Source: Accumulibacter phosphatis (GTDB lineage: Bacteria; Pseudomonadota; Gammaproteobacteria; Burkholderiales; Rhodocyclaceae). Taken from it: a stretch of 64,000 nt of DNA. Where the stretch lies: NCBI RefSeq assembly GCF_000024165.1, contig NC_013194.1, forward strand, positions 2,914,001 through 2,978,000, in the 5' to 3' direction. The notes beneath the pieces are model-generated. The model ran no database searches and was not told where the DNA came from. It saw only the letters and a program-made list of their open reading frames with translations. A program made the translations under genes and the position numbers. Below are positions 7,500-16,381 of this stretch, in pieces (position 1 is the first letter of the stretch; each line of letters opens with the position of its first letter).

Positions 7500-9950
7500 T
7501 CAGTTCCCTTCCGTTTTCTGCAGCCGTAGCGAGTTTGCGACGACCAGCAAGGAACTCCCGGACATGCCGATACCGGCCATCCACGGTGTGATGAAGCCAC
7601 TCATGGCCAGCGGCAGCGCTACCAGATTGTAGGCGAAGGACCACATCAGGTTCTGTCGGAGCACACGCAAGGCACGACGGGCGACGAAAACGCCGCGCCG
7701 CAGGTGATCGAGGTTCTCCGAGAGCAGAACCAGATCGGCCTGCGTGCGCGCCAACTGCGAGCCCCCACCCATGGCCACCGAGACCTGCGCCTGTGCCAGC
7801 ACCGGCGCATCGTTCACGCCATCGCCGACCATCGCCACGACGGCGCCGCTCGCCTGCAGGCGGCGCACGTAATCGCGCTTGGCCTGTGGTGACGCCTCCG
7901 CCTGCACCTCATCTATCCCCAGCGCCAGCGCGACGCGACGGGCAGCCGGCGCCGCGTCACCGGTGAGCAAGGTCACCTGCTGGCCGGACGCCTGCAGCGC
8001 GGCGACCATCACGGCTGCCTCCGGTCGCAGATCGTCGCCGATGCGAAACAGCGCGACCCAGCCTGCCTCGTCGCCAAGAGCGATCACCGTATCGCCAACG
8101 GCAAGCATCGCCTGTCCCGCTTCCGGCAAGGATTTTCCGTGCAAGGCCTGTACATAGTCGGGTCGGCCAAGGCGAACGCCACGACCACCATGGAGCCCGC
8201 TTATTCCGCAGCCCGGCTCATTGATCAGTGAGGTGACAGCCGGTCGATCATCACCGATGGCCGCGTCCCGCAAGGCGGCACCGATCGGATGCTCCGATGC
8301 CTGCTCGAGAGCGGCCGCCAGTGCCAGACTCTCGTTCGGGTCGAGTGCGCCGAGCGGCAGCACGGCAAGCAACTGCATACGGCCGCTGGTAAGCGTACCG
8401 GTCTTGTCGAAAACGAAGTGAGTGGCGCGTGCCAGCGTCTCGACCGCATGGCTACGCGTCACCAGCAGGCCGGCCTTCGCCATCGCCCCGCTGGCCACGG
8501 TGAGTGCCACCGGCGTCGCCAGTGACAAGGCGCAGGGGCAGGTGACGACCAGAACCGACACCGTGATCCAGAGCGCCTGCCCGGGATCGATGAACGACCA
8601 GCTAACGGCCACCGCCGCCGCCAGGATCAGAAGAGCAATGATGAAGCGGCCGGCGATCCGGTCAGCGAGTTCGACGATCCGCGGCTTCTCGCCCGCCGCA
8701 CGCTCCATGAGGCGGACGATCGCCGACAGTCGCGTTCCCTCGCCAACCTGCACGACCTGGACCAGCAATGGACTTTCGATGTTGACGGAGCCGCCGGTAA
8801 CCGCCGCTCCCGGGCGCTTGCTGACCGGCGCGCTCTCGCCGGTCAGCAGGGCCTCGTTGGTGCAGCTCTCCCCCTCAAGCACCTCTCCGTCGGCCGGGAT
8901 AGTCTCGCCGGGCCGCACCACAACGACGTCGCCACGGCGCAGGTCGGCGGCCATGACCTGCTCGATCTCGCGGCTGGCCGGATACGCAGGCACGCGCTCG
9001 GCAACTGCCGGCATCAATCGGGCCAACGCTTCGGTGACGCTGACGGCGCGTTGGCGCGCCGTCATTTCCAGGAAGCGGCCGCTGAGCAGGAAGAAAACGA
9101 ACATCGTCACCGAATCGAAATAGACCTCGCCACCGCCGACAAGGGTCGCCCACACGCTGGCCGCAAAGGCGGCGCCGATTCCCAGAGCAACCGGCACATC
9201 CATGCCGACACGGCGCAGCCGCAAGTCGCGCCACGCATTGCCGAAGAACGGCGCCGCCGAATAGAAGATTACCGGCAGCGTCAGCGCCAGGCTCGCCCAG
9301 CGCATCAACTGCTCGACCTCCGGCGTCATTTCGCCGGCGCCCGCCAGATACACCGGCACCGCGTACATCATCACCTGCATCATGCCGAAGCCGGCGACAA
9401 AAACCCGCCAGAGCGCGCTCCGCCGCTCCCGGCGCGCCAGAGCCTCGCTGCGTGCCGCATCGTACGGGTAGGCGCGATAGCCGATCGCAGCGATCGCCGC
9501 CAGGATGTCGGACAGCTTGATGCGCCGCTCGTCCCAGCGCACGCGGGCACGCCGCGTCGCATAGTTGATGTCCACCGCAGTGACCCCGGCGAGTTGCGAC
9601 AGATGCTGCTCGTTGAGCCAGATGCAGGCGGAACAGGTGATCCCTTCGAGGATCAATGCCGCCTCGCGCTCGCTGCCACCCTCCCCGACGAGACGCACGA
9701 AGCTCTTCTGGAAATCCGCGTGATCGTACAGTTGCAGGCGATCGACAATCGCCGGAAGCGCCTCGCGCGGCGAGTCCGGCAGAGCGTCACGATTTCGGTA
9801 GTACTCCGCCAATCCATTCGCGACGATCGCCTGCGCCACCGCCTGACAACCGCCACAGCACATCGCACGTGGCTTGCCGTCGATACTCACCGCGAGATCG
9901 ACGCCGTTCGGTACCGCCTGACCGCAATGGTAGCAATTGTCGATGTTCAT
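7500..9950 (-). CDS. ccoI: Copper-translocating P-type ATPase (CcoI/FixI)
   Basis: The preferred start, ATG at 9948-9950 (MNIDNCYHCGQ), gives 816 residues. A longer frame from 10109 lacks family support and would cover the ribF promoter. The N-terminus has CYHC (6-9) and CCGGC (32-36), the extra metal-binding segment typical of CcoI. A heavy-metal-associated domain with CSAC (106-109) follows, then membrane helices, the phosphatase loop TGES, the transport motif CPC (471-473), the phosphorylation motif DKTGT (515-519) and the hinge GDGVNDAP. It supplies copper for assembly of the cbb3 CuB centre. It is co-transcribed with ccoS. Confidence 0.95.
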   Translation of the reverse strand: MNIDNCYHCGQAVPNGVDLAVSIDGKPRAMCCGGCQAVAQAIVANGLAEYYRNRDALPDSPREALPAIVDRLQLYDHADFQKSFVRLVGEGGSEREAALILEGITCSACIWLNEQHLSQLAGVTAVDINYATRRARVRWDERRIKLSDILAAIAAIGYRAYPYDAARSEALARRERRSALWRVFVAGFGMMQVMMYAVPVYLAGAGEMTPEVEQLMRWASLALTLPVIFYSAAPFFGNAWRDLRLRRVGMDVPVALGIGAAFAASVWATLVGGGEVYFDSVTMFVFFLLSGRFLEMTARQRAVSVTEALARLMPAVAERVPAYPASREIEQVMAADLRRGDVVVVRPGETIPADGEVLEGESCTNEALLTGESAPVSKRPGAAVTGGSVNIESPLLVQVVQVGEGTRLSAIVRLMERAAGEKPRIVELADRIAGRFIIALLILAAAVAVSWSFIDPGQALWITVSVLVVTCPCALSLATPVALTVASGAMAKAGLLVTRSHAVETLARATHFVFDKTGTLTSGRMQLLAVLPLGALDPNESLALAAALEQASEHPIGAALRDAAIGDDRPAVTSLINEPGCGISGLHGGRGVRLGRPDYVQALHGKSLPEAGQAMLAVGDTVIALGDEAGWVALFRIGDDLRPEAAVMVAALQASGQQVTLLTGDAAPAARRVALALGIDEVQAEASPQAKRDYVRRLQASGAVVAMVGDGVNDAPVLAQAQVSVAMGGGSQLARTQADLVLLSENLDHLRRGVFVARRALRVLRQNLMWSFAYNLVALPLAMSGFITPWMAGIGMSGSSLLVVANSLRLQKTEGN

Positions 9951-10116
9951 CGCTGGAGCATACAGGGAAAACGCAAGATGCCGACTGGTCCCTGCTGAGC
10001 CAGACGGCACAGCAAGCGCAGGGAAGGTGTTGTCCGCGGCGCCATCTGAACACGCCCGCAGCCTCGGCAGAAGGTCGGGACGCGCGCGACACCGGTCGGC
10101 ACCGCACAAAGCCGGT

Positions 10117-10122
10117 TATAAT
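10117..10122 (+). promoter_or_regulatory. -10 element of the ribF promoter
   Basis: A perfect TATAAT lies 31 bp upstream of the ribF start codon, in the divergent gap between ccoI and ribF. No good -35 hexamer is visible at 16-18 bp spacing. The predicted transcript would have a short leader of about 25 bases, too short for a riboswitch. Confidence 0.55.
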
Positions 10123-10153
10123 CGCATGTTTTGTCCGTCCCCTCTACCCTCCG

Positions 10154-11077
10154 ATGCTCGTCTATCGCGGTTTTGCACAGACAGCGCCCAGTGCCACAGT
10201 ACTCACCATAGGCAACTTCGATGGCGTACATCTCGGCCATCGGGCGTTGCTCGCGCGCCTGACGGCCGCTGCAGCCAAGGCCGGCCTGCCGGCCGCAGTC
10301 CTCACGTTCGAGCCGCACCCGCGCGAATTCTTCGCTCCGCATTCGCCGCCATCGCGCCTCTCCACGTTGCGTGAAAAGCTGGAACTGATCGCTGACGACG
10401 GAGTCGATCTGGCATACGTCTGCCACTTCAACGCCCGCTTCGCGGCCTTCGCCCCGGAGGAATTCATCGAACGTGTGCTGGTCGGTGCCCTGCGCGTACG
10501 CCATCTGATCGTCGGCGACGACTTTCGTTTCGGTGCCCGACGCGCCGGCAACTTCGCCCTGCTGCGCGAGGCCGGTGCCCACCTTGGCTTTCAGGTCGAA
10601 GCCATGGAGAGCGTGACGCTCAACGGCGAGCGTGCTTCAAGCTCGGCGGTTCGTGACGCACTCCAGGAAGGCCGGCTCGAACACGCCGCCCGCCTGCTCG
10701 GCCGGCCTTACTCGATCGACGGCCGCGTCGTGCACGGCGACAAGATCGGCCGTCAACTGGGGTTCGCGACGGCCAACATCCGCATCAAGCACGAGCGCCC
10801 ACCGCTGCAAGGAGTGTTCGCGGTCGAAGTCAAGGGACTGCCCGGTGGACCGCACCGCGGCGCCGCCAACCTCGGCTACCGCCCGAGCGCCAATCAGGTT
10901 GTGCGCCCACTGCTCGAGGTGCACCTGTTCGATTTCTCTGCCGACATTTATGGCGCCCATCTGAACGTCCGCTTCCTGCACAAGCTGCGCGACGAAGTGA
11001 AGTTTCCCGACTTCAACGCCCTGAAAGCGCAGATCGCCAGCGACGTCGAAGCGGCGAAAGCCTACTTCCAGTTGTGA
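10154..11077 (+). CDS. ribF: Bifunctional riboflavin kinase / FAD synthetase
   Basis: A 307-residue protein. The N-terminal nucleotidyltransferase domain carries TIGNFDGVHLGH (about 18-29) and the later SSSAVRDAL. The C-terminal flavokinase domain carries GDKIGRQLGFATANI and the LGYRPS loop. It makes FMN from riboflavin and then FAD. The start at 10154 gives MLVYRGFAQ, close to known family N-termini, and follows the TATAAT box directly. The longer upstream frame overlaps the ccoI start region and is rejected. ileS starts 8 bp after its stop, a gene order typical of proteobacteria. Confidence 0.96.
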   Translation: MLVYRGFAQTAPSATVLTIGNFDGVHLGHRALLARLTAAAAKAGLPAAVLTFEPHPREFFAPHSPPSRLSTLREKLELIADDGVDLAYVCHFNARFAAFAPEEFIERVLVGALRVRHLIVGDDFRFGARRAGNFALLREAGAHLGFQVEAMESVTLNGERASSSAVRDALQEGRLEHAARLLGRPYSIDGRVVHGDKIGRQLGFATANIRIKHERPPLQGVFAVEVKGLPGGPHRGAANLGYRPSANQVVRPLLEVHLFDFSADIYGAHLNVRFLHKLRDEVKFPDFNALKAQIASDVEAAKAYFQL

Positions 11078-11085
11078 GAACCGCC

Positions 11086-13914
11086 ATGGCCGACTACAAG
11101 AAAACCCTCAATCTGACTGACACGCCATTTCCCATGCGCGGAGACCTCGCCAGACGCGAACCGCGCTGGGTTGCCGCCTGGCAGGAGAGCAACGTCTACG
11201 AGAGTATCCGCGCGGCCTCGCAAGGCCGCCCGCGTTTCGTTCTCCACGACGGTCCGCCCTACGCCAATGGCGACATTCACATCGGCCACGCGGTCAACAA
11301 AATCCTCAAGGACATCATCGTTCGTTCGAAGACGCTGGCCGGTTTCGACGCGCCCTACGTCCCGGGGTGGGATTGTCACGGCCTGCCGATCGAACACCAG
11401 ATCGAGAAGCGGCACGGCAAGCACGTCCCCGCCGACCGTGTGCGTGAGCTGTGCCGCGCTTTCGCCGCCGAGCAGATCGAGCGTCAGAAGAAGGACTTCA
11501 TCCGCCTCGGTGTCCTCGGTGACTGGGGACGGCCCTACCTGACGATGGATTTCCGGACGGAGGCCAACGAAATCCGCACGCTGGGCAGGATTCTGGACAA
11601 AGGCTACCTCTACCAGGGCCTCAAACCCGTCAACTGGTGCCTCGATTGCCGTTCGGCACTCGCCGAAGCCGAGGTCGAGTACGAAGACAAGAGTTCGGTG
11701 GCCATCGACGTCGCCTTCGAGGTGCATCCCAATCACGCCGACAAGCTGGCCAGGGCGTTCGGCCTGACGCACCTGCGCGGCCCGGCCTTCGCCGTGATCT
11801 GGACCACTACCCCCTGGACCTTGCCGGCCAACGAGGCGGTCAGTGCCCATCCCGACTTCGACTACGACCTGGTCGACACCGCGAAAGGCGCGCTGATCCT
11901 CGTTCGCGAGTTGACCGAAGCGTGCCTGCAGCGTTACGCACTGACGGGTCGGGTACTCGGTTCGGCGAAAGGTGGCGCGCTCGAACATGTCCTGCTCAAG
12001 CATCCCTTTCAAGCGCGCGATGTGGCGATCATCTGCGGCCGCCATGTAACGCTCGAGGCGGGAACGGGACTGGTGCACACGGCGCCGGCGCATGGCACCG
12101 ACGACTACCTGATCGGCAAGATCTACGGTCTGCCGGTCAACAACCCGGTCGGCGACGACGGCACTTTCGTCACCGGGACGCCGGCGCTGACCGTCGGCGA
12201 ACTCGCCGGACGAAGCGTCTGGGACGCCAACCCGCTGGTCGTCGAGGAACTCGCGGCGAGCGGCCACCTGCTCAACACCGAGAAGATCCAGCACAGCTAC
12301 CCGCATTGCTGGCGGCACAAGACGCCGATCATCTTTCGCGCCACGACGCAGTGGTTCGTCGGCATGGAGCAGCGTGCGACCTCGCCAGACGACGTGCCGA
12401 CACCCACCAATGACGAGGCACCCAGCTTGCGCTGGTGCGCCGAACGGGCGGTAGACGAAACGCAGTTCTTCCCGACCTGGGGCCGTGCGCGCCTCGAAGC
12501 GATGATCAGGACTCGCCCCGACTGGTGCGTCTCGCGCCAGCGCAACTGGGGAGTTCCACTCCCCTTCTTCCTGCATCGCGAAACCGCGGCCCTGCATCCG
12601 CGCACCCCGGAGCTGATCGAGGCCGTCGCCAAGCGCGTCGAAGTGGCCGGCATCGAAGCCTGGTTCGCCCTCGAGGCGAGCGAACTACTCGGCGCCGATG
12701 CCGAGCACTACCGCAAGATGAGCGACACGCTCGACGTCTGGTTCGACTCGGGCGCCACACACGCAAGCGTCCTGCGCGGCTCGCACCGCGACGAACTGGC
12801 GTATCCGGCCGATCTCTATCTCGAAGGTTCGGACCAGCATCGCGGCTGGTTCCAGAGCTCCCTGTTGATCGGCTGCGCCATGGACGGCCGTGCCCCATAC
12901 AAGGCACTGCTGACGCACGGCTTCGTGGTCGACGGCAAGGGCCTGAAGATGTCGAAGTCCAAGGGCAACGTGATTGCCCCGCAGAAGATTGCCGACACGC
13001 TCGGCGCCGATATTCTCCGTCTGTGGGTGGCGGCTACCGACTACTCGGGCGAGTTGTCGATCTCCGACGAGATTCTCAAGCGCGTCGTCGAAGCCTACCG
13101 CCGGATCCGCAATACGCTGCGCTTCCTGCTTGCCAACACGGCCGACTTCGACGCGACGCGCGACATGCTCGAAGTCGAGCACTGGCTGGAAATCGACCGT
13201 TATGCACTGGCCATGACACGGCAACTGCAGGCGCAATGCGAAGCCGACTACGACAGGTTCGAGTTCCACCGCGTCGTCCAGTCGCTGCAGACCTTCTGTT
13301 CCGAGGATCTCGGCGGCTTCTACCTCGACATCCTCAAGGACCGGCTGTACACCACAGCGGCCGCTTCCACCGCACGCCGCTCGGCGCAGAGCGCGCTTTG
13401 GCACATCCTGCAATGCTTCATCAAGTTGATGGCGCCGATTCTCTGCTTCACCGCCGAGGAGATCTGGCAACTGCAGAGTGACGACAGCGGAGAGTCGATC
13501 ATGTTGCAGACCTGGCAGCCGCTACCGGAGCCGGCCGGTGAAGGCGATCTACTCGACAAATGGCGCAAGATTCGCGGCTATCGTGCGGAGGTCATGCGAG
13601 CACTCGAGGATCTCCGCATCGCCGGCCAGATCGGCTCGTCGCTGCAGGCCGAGGTTCGCCTGCATTGCGGCGGCGAGAAGCACCGCATCCTGGCGTCGCT
13701 CGCTGACGACCTGCGCTTTGTCCTCATCTGCTCGCGGACGGTGCTCGTCGATGACGCCCACGAGCAACTGTTCTGCGCCGCGCTGCCGCACGCCAAGTGC
13801 GAGCGCTGCTGGCACGTACGCGACGACATCGGCGCACACCCCGACCATCCCGGCCTCTGCCAGCGCTGTATCAGCAACCTCTACGGGGAGGGTGAAACGC
13901 GTGCCTTCGCGTAA
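11086..13914 (+). CDS. ileS: Isoleucyl-tRNA synthetase
   Basis: A 942-residue class I synthetase. It starts MADYKKTLNLTDTPFPMRGDLA and has the HIGH signature in NGDIHIGHAVNKILKD (about residues 64-79), the editing domain with TTPWTLPANEAV, the KMSKS loop in LKMSKSKGN, and a C-terminal zinc-binding region with CERCW and CQRC. It charges tRNA-Ile and hydrolyses mischarged Val-tRNA. Size is normal for a bacterial IleRS. Its 3' end overlaps the start of lspA. Confidence 0.98.
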   Translation: MADYKKTLNLTDTPFPMRGDLARREPRWVAAWQESNVYESIRAASQGRPRFVLHDGPPYANGDIHIGHAVNKILKDIIVRSKTLAGFDAPYVPGWDCHGLPIEHQIEKRHGKHVPADRVRELCRAFAAEQIERQKKDFIRLGVLGDWGRPYLTMDFRTEANEIRTLGRILDKGYLYQGLKPVNWCLDCRSALAEAEVEYEDKSSVAIDVAFEVHPNHADKLARAFGLTHLRGPAFAVIWTTTPWTLPANEAVSAHPDFDYDLVDTAKGALILVRELTEACLQRYALTGRVLGSAKGGALEHVLLKHPFQARDVAIICGRHVTLEAGTGLVHTAPAHGTDDYLIGKIYGLPVNNPVGDDGTFVTGTPALTVGELAGRSVWDANPLVVEELAASGHLLNTEKIQHSYPHCWRHKTPIIFRATTQWFVGMEQRATSPDDVPTPTNDEAPSLRWCAERAVDETQFFPTWGRARLEAMIRTRPDWCVSRQRNWGVPLPFFLHRETAALHPRTPELIEAVAKRVEVAGIEAWFALEASELLGADAEHYRKMSDTLDVWFDSGATHASVLRGSHRDELAYPADLYLEGSDQHRGWFQSSLLIGCAMDGRAPYKALLTHGFVVDGKGLKMSKSKGNVIAPQKIADTLGADILRLWVAATDYSGELSISDEILKRVVEAYRRIRNTLRFLLANTADFDATRDMLEVEHWLEIDRYALAMTRQLQAQCEADYDRFEFHRVVQSLQTFCSEDLGGFYLDILKDRLYTTAAASTARRSAQSALWHILQCFIKLMAPILCFTAEEIWQLQSDDSGESIMLQTWQPLPEPAGEGDLLDKWRKIRGYRAEVMRALEDLRIAGQIGSSLQAEVRLHCGGEKHRILASLADDLRFVLICSRTVLVDDAHEQLFCAALPHAKCERCWHVRDDIGAHPDHPGLCQRCISNLYGEGETRAFA

Positions 13915-14413
13915 GGTCGACCGCTGGCTCTGGCTGGCCGGCATCGTCATCGTTCTCGACCAGCTGAGCAAGTGGCTGGTGCTTGCCTCGATGCAACCTG
14001 GCGAGACGATCTACGTCGCTCCCTTCTTCAACTGGGTGCTGACCTTCAACCCCGGCGCCGCGTTCAGCTTCCTGTCCGACGCCGGCGGCTGGCAGCGCTG
14101 GTTCTTCACCATCCTGGCACTCGGCGTCGCGGCGTGGATCGTCAGTATCCTGCCCCGGCACAGTGCGGAGTTCCGACTTTCGCTGGCGCTGACACTGATC
14201 CTCGGCGGCGCGCTTGGCAACGTCATCGACCGCCTGCGCTTCGGCGCCGTGGTCGACTTCATTCAATGGCATGCCGCCGGCTTCTACTGGCCGGCCTTCA
14301 ACGTGGCCGACTCGGCGATCTGCATAGGCGCCGTGTTGATGGCCTGGGACCAGTTCGCCGCCAGACCTGCCCGGCACGATCTCGGTCGCCCTGGCGCGGG
14401 GGAACAGTCGTGA
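13901..14413 (+). CDS. lspA: Lipoprotein signal peptidase (signal peptidase II)
   Basis: A 170-residue membrane protein with four helices. Family motifs are present: LDQLSKWLVL, FNPGAAFSFL, GNVIDRLRFGAVVDF and FNVADSAICIG. The two catalytic aspartates lie in the last two motifs. It cleaves the signal peptide of prolipoproteins in the inner membrane. GTG at 13901 is preferred because a GGAGG lies nine bases upstream. GTG at 13892 is too close to that site. The gene begins 14 bases before the ileS stop, the usual ileS-lspA coupling. Confidence 0.95.
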   Translation: MPSRKVDRWLWLAGIVIVLDQLSKWLVLASMQPGETIYVAPFFNWVLTFNPGAAFSFLSDAGGWQRWFFTILALGVAAWIVSILPRHSAEFRLSLALTLILGGALGNVIDRLRFGAVVDFIQWHAAGFYWPAFNVADSAICIGAVLMAWDQFAARPARHDLGRPGAGEQS

Positions 14414-14459
14414 GCCGCCACCGCCCCGGCCCCCGGTTCATTGCGGTACGGAGAAGCGC

Positions 14460-14915
14460 ATGACGCCTGCCCCCACCGGCAACCCCGCGACGGTCGCCGC
14501 CGACAGCTACCTGACCTTGCACTACCGCCTTGCCGACCTCGATGGTACCGAGCATGTCAGCACCTTCGACCTGTCCCCGGCGACCCTGCAGATGGGCAGC
14601 GGTCAACTCGCCGAAACACTCGAAGGCTGCCTCATCGGACTGGCGACCGGCGAACGCCATGTCTTCGAACTGGCCGCGGACAAGGCCTTTGGCCCGCACA
14701 ACCCACGGCTCGTCGAACGCATCGCGCGTAGCGCCCTGCCTCCGGAAATCGACCTCGAGGTCAACTCGCTGATCGAGTTCAGCTCACCCGGCAGCACCGG
14801 CGGCTTCGCCGGCTTCCTGCGCGAGCTCAGCGAGACCAGTGCCCTCTTCGACTTCAACCATCCGCTTGCCGGCAAGCCGGTCCGCTTCGAGGTCGAAGTC
14901 ATCGCCATCATGTGA
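14460..14915 (+). CDS. fkpB: FKBP-type peptidyl-prolyl isomerase, SlpA/FkpB type
   Basis: A 151-residue protein with a single FKBP domain with an inserted flap: LTLHYRLADLDGTE, QMGSGQLAETLEGCLIGLATGE, FGPHNPRLVERI and the closing FDFNHPLAGKPVRFEVEVIAI. The NHPLAGK motif is typical of SlyD/SlpA proteins. There is no histidine-rich metal tail, so SlpA (FkpB) fits better than SlyD. It is a cytoplasmic prolyl isomerase and chaperone. Its place between lspA and ispH is the conserved proteobacterial order. Confidence 0.92.
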   Translation: MTPAPTGNPATVAADSYLTLHYRLADLDGTEHVSTFDLSPATLQMGSGQLAETLEGCLIGLATGERHVFELAADKAFGPHNPRLVERIARSALPPEIDLEVNSLIEFSSPGSTGGFAGFLRELSETSALFDFNHPLAGKPVRFEVEVIAIM

Positions 14916-14925
14916 AGGCCAGCCC

Positions 14926-15849
14926 ATGCAAATACTTCTCGCCAACCCGCGCGGCTTCTGCGCCGGCGTCGAACGGGCCATCGCCATCGTCGAGCGTGCC
15001 ATCGAAACACAGGGCGCACCGATCTACGTGCGCCACGAGGTCGTGCACAACCAGTTCGTCTGCGACAATCTGCGCGCCAAGGGCGCCATCTTCGTCAGCG
15101 AACTTGCCGAGGTGCCTGCCGGCAGCACCGTGATCTTCAGCGCCCACGGCGTCTCCAAGAACGTGCAAGACGAGGCGACCGCGCGCGGCCTGAAGGTCTT
15201 TGACGCTACCTGCCCGCTGGTCACCAAGGTGCACGTCGAAGTCGCCCGAATGCGCAAGGACGGCCGCGAGATCGTGATGATCGGCCACAGGGGGCATCCG
15301 GAAGTCGAGGGAACCATGGGTCAGAGCGCCGAGGGCATGTATCTCGTCGAGACCGTTGCCGACGCCAGGCACCTCATCGTCAGGTCCCCTGCCCGGTTAG
15401 CCTACGTCACCCAGACCACGCTGTCGGTGGACGACGCGGCGCAGGTGGTCGCGGCCTTGAAGGAGAGGTTTCCTCAAATCATCGGCCCAAAGAAGGATGA
15501 CATCTGCTACGCCACCCAGAACCGCCAGGACGCGGTCAAGGAACTGGCCAGGCACAGCGATGTCGTGCTCGTCGTCGGCAGCCAGTCAAGCTCCAACTCG
15601 AACCGGCTGCGCGAAGTCGCCGAGCTGATCGGCGCCCGCGCCTACCTCGTCGATCGGGCCGAGGAGATCGACCCGGCCTGGATTGCAGGCGCGACCCGCG
15701 TTGGCGTCACTGCCGGCGCCTCGGCACCGGAGATCCTGGTCGAAAACGTGGCTAATCGCCTGTCGGGCGGCGACAGCAGGCAAGTCGCCCAACTTGATGG
15801 CGCCGAGGAAAACGTGACCTTCGCCCTGCCGCGCGAACTGCAGCCCTGA
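14926..15849 (+). CDS. ispH: 4-hydroxy-3-methylbut-2-enyl diphosphate reductase
   Basis: A 307-residue enzyme of the last step of the non-mevalonate isoprenoid pathway, making IPP and DMAPP. The three iron-sulfur cysteines lie in NPRGFCAGVERA, DATCPLVTKVH and DDICYATQNRQ. The substrate loop GSQSSSNSNRL and the C-terminal VTAGASAPEILV are also present. The start at 14926 (MQILLANPRGF) lies 10 bp after the fkpB stop. The longer frame from 14839 overlaps fkpB and is not used. Confidence 0.97.
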   Translation: MQILLANPRGFCAGVERAIAIVERAIETQGAPIYVRHEVVHNQFVCDNLRAKGAIFVSELAEVPAGSTVIFSAHGVSKNVQDEATARGLKVFDATCPLVTKVHVEVARMRKDGREIVMIGHRGHPEVEGTMGQSAEGMYLVETVADARHLIVRSPARLAYVTQTTLSVDDAAQVVAALKERFPQIIGPKKDDICYATQNRQDAVKELARHSDVVLVVGSQSSSNSNRLREVAELIGARAYLVDRAEEIDPAWIAGATRVGVTAGASAPEILVENVANRLSGGDSRQVAQLDGAEENVTFALPRELQP

Positions 15850-15859
15850 CCGTCGGCGG

Positions 15860-15882
15860 ACGGCCGGCCGAACGCCGGCCGT
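15860..15882 (+). terminator. Hairpin after ispH
   Basis: A perfect 9-bp GC-rich stem (ACGGCCGGC with GCCGGCCGT) and a 5-base loop lie 10 bp after the ispH stop. No T-run follows, so this is a terminator-like hairpin and not a textbook intrinsic terminator. It is consistent with the end of the ribF-ispH operon. Confidence 0.5.
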
Positions 15883-16002
15883 GATACCAAAGGCGTAGAA
15901 AGCCCGACAAGCCTGAGGGGTATCCGGCGGAGGCACTGCCGGCCGCCTCAGCACACCCGGCTGGGTCACGCACGCAGCCTGCCCGGGTTATGATTCCGCC
16001 CG

Positions 16003-16341
16003 ATGGATAACCTGTTCGCCAGACTGCCGCCGTCCAGCGCGCCCGAGGAGGAGTTCCGGCAATTGCTGGCTCAGCCGGGTCTCCGGATCGAACGTATCGT
16101 CTCCACGGGTCAGGCCAGTCCGCCGGGCTTCTGGTACGACCAGCCGCAGGGCGAATGGGTGCTGCTCGTCCAGGGAGAAGCCGGCCTGCGTTTCGCGGAT
16201 GAGCCGCAAGCCCGCCACCTGAAGGCCGGCGACTACGTCGACATCGCACCGCATCGTCGGCACCGCGTGGACTGGACCAGCGACGATCCGGTAACGGTCT
16301 GGCTTGCCGTTCACTACCAATTGCCACCGGTCGCCGGCTGA
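16003..16341 (+). CDS. Cupin-domain protein
   Basis: A 112-residue protein. Residues 40-105 form a small beta-barrel cupin with the two half motifs GEWVLLVQGEAGLRF and LKAGDYVDIAPHRRHRVDW. The histidines H84 and H87 fit a metal site in the second motif, while the usual HxH of the first motif is replaced by DQPQGEW, so metal binding may be altered. Related small cupins are annotated as phosphoribosylaminoimidazole carboxylase-like or general cupins, and no reaction can be assigned. It stands alone between ispH and the convergent ygiQ-type gene. Confidence 0.8.
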   Translation: MDNLFARLPPSSAPEEEFRQLLAQPGLRIERIVSTGQASPPGFWYDQPQGEWVLLVQGEAGLRFADEPQARHLKAGDYVDIAPHRRHRVDWTSDDPVTVWLAVHYQLPPVAG

Positions 16342-16381
16342 GCCCGCGCATGCGCTTGCGGCCAGCGACCCTCGCGAACGG

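Noticed and set aside
10128..10153. FMN riboswitch upstream of ribF
   Set aside because: The TATAAT box lies only 31 bp before the start codon, so the leader is too short for an FMN riboswitch.
11062..12597. 511-codon open frame opposite ileS
   Set aside because: It lies antisense to the IleRS core. No ribosome site or domain was found.
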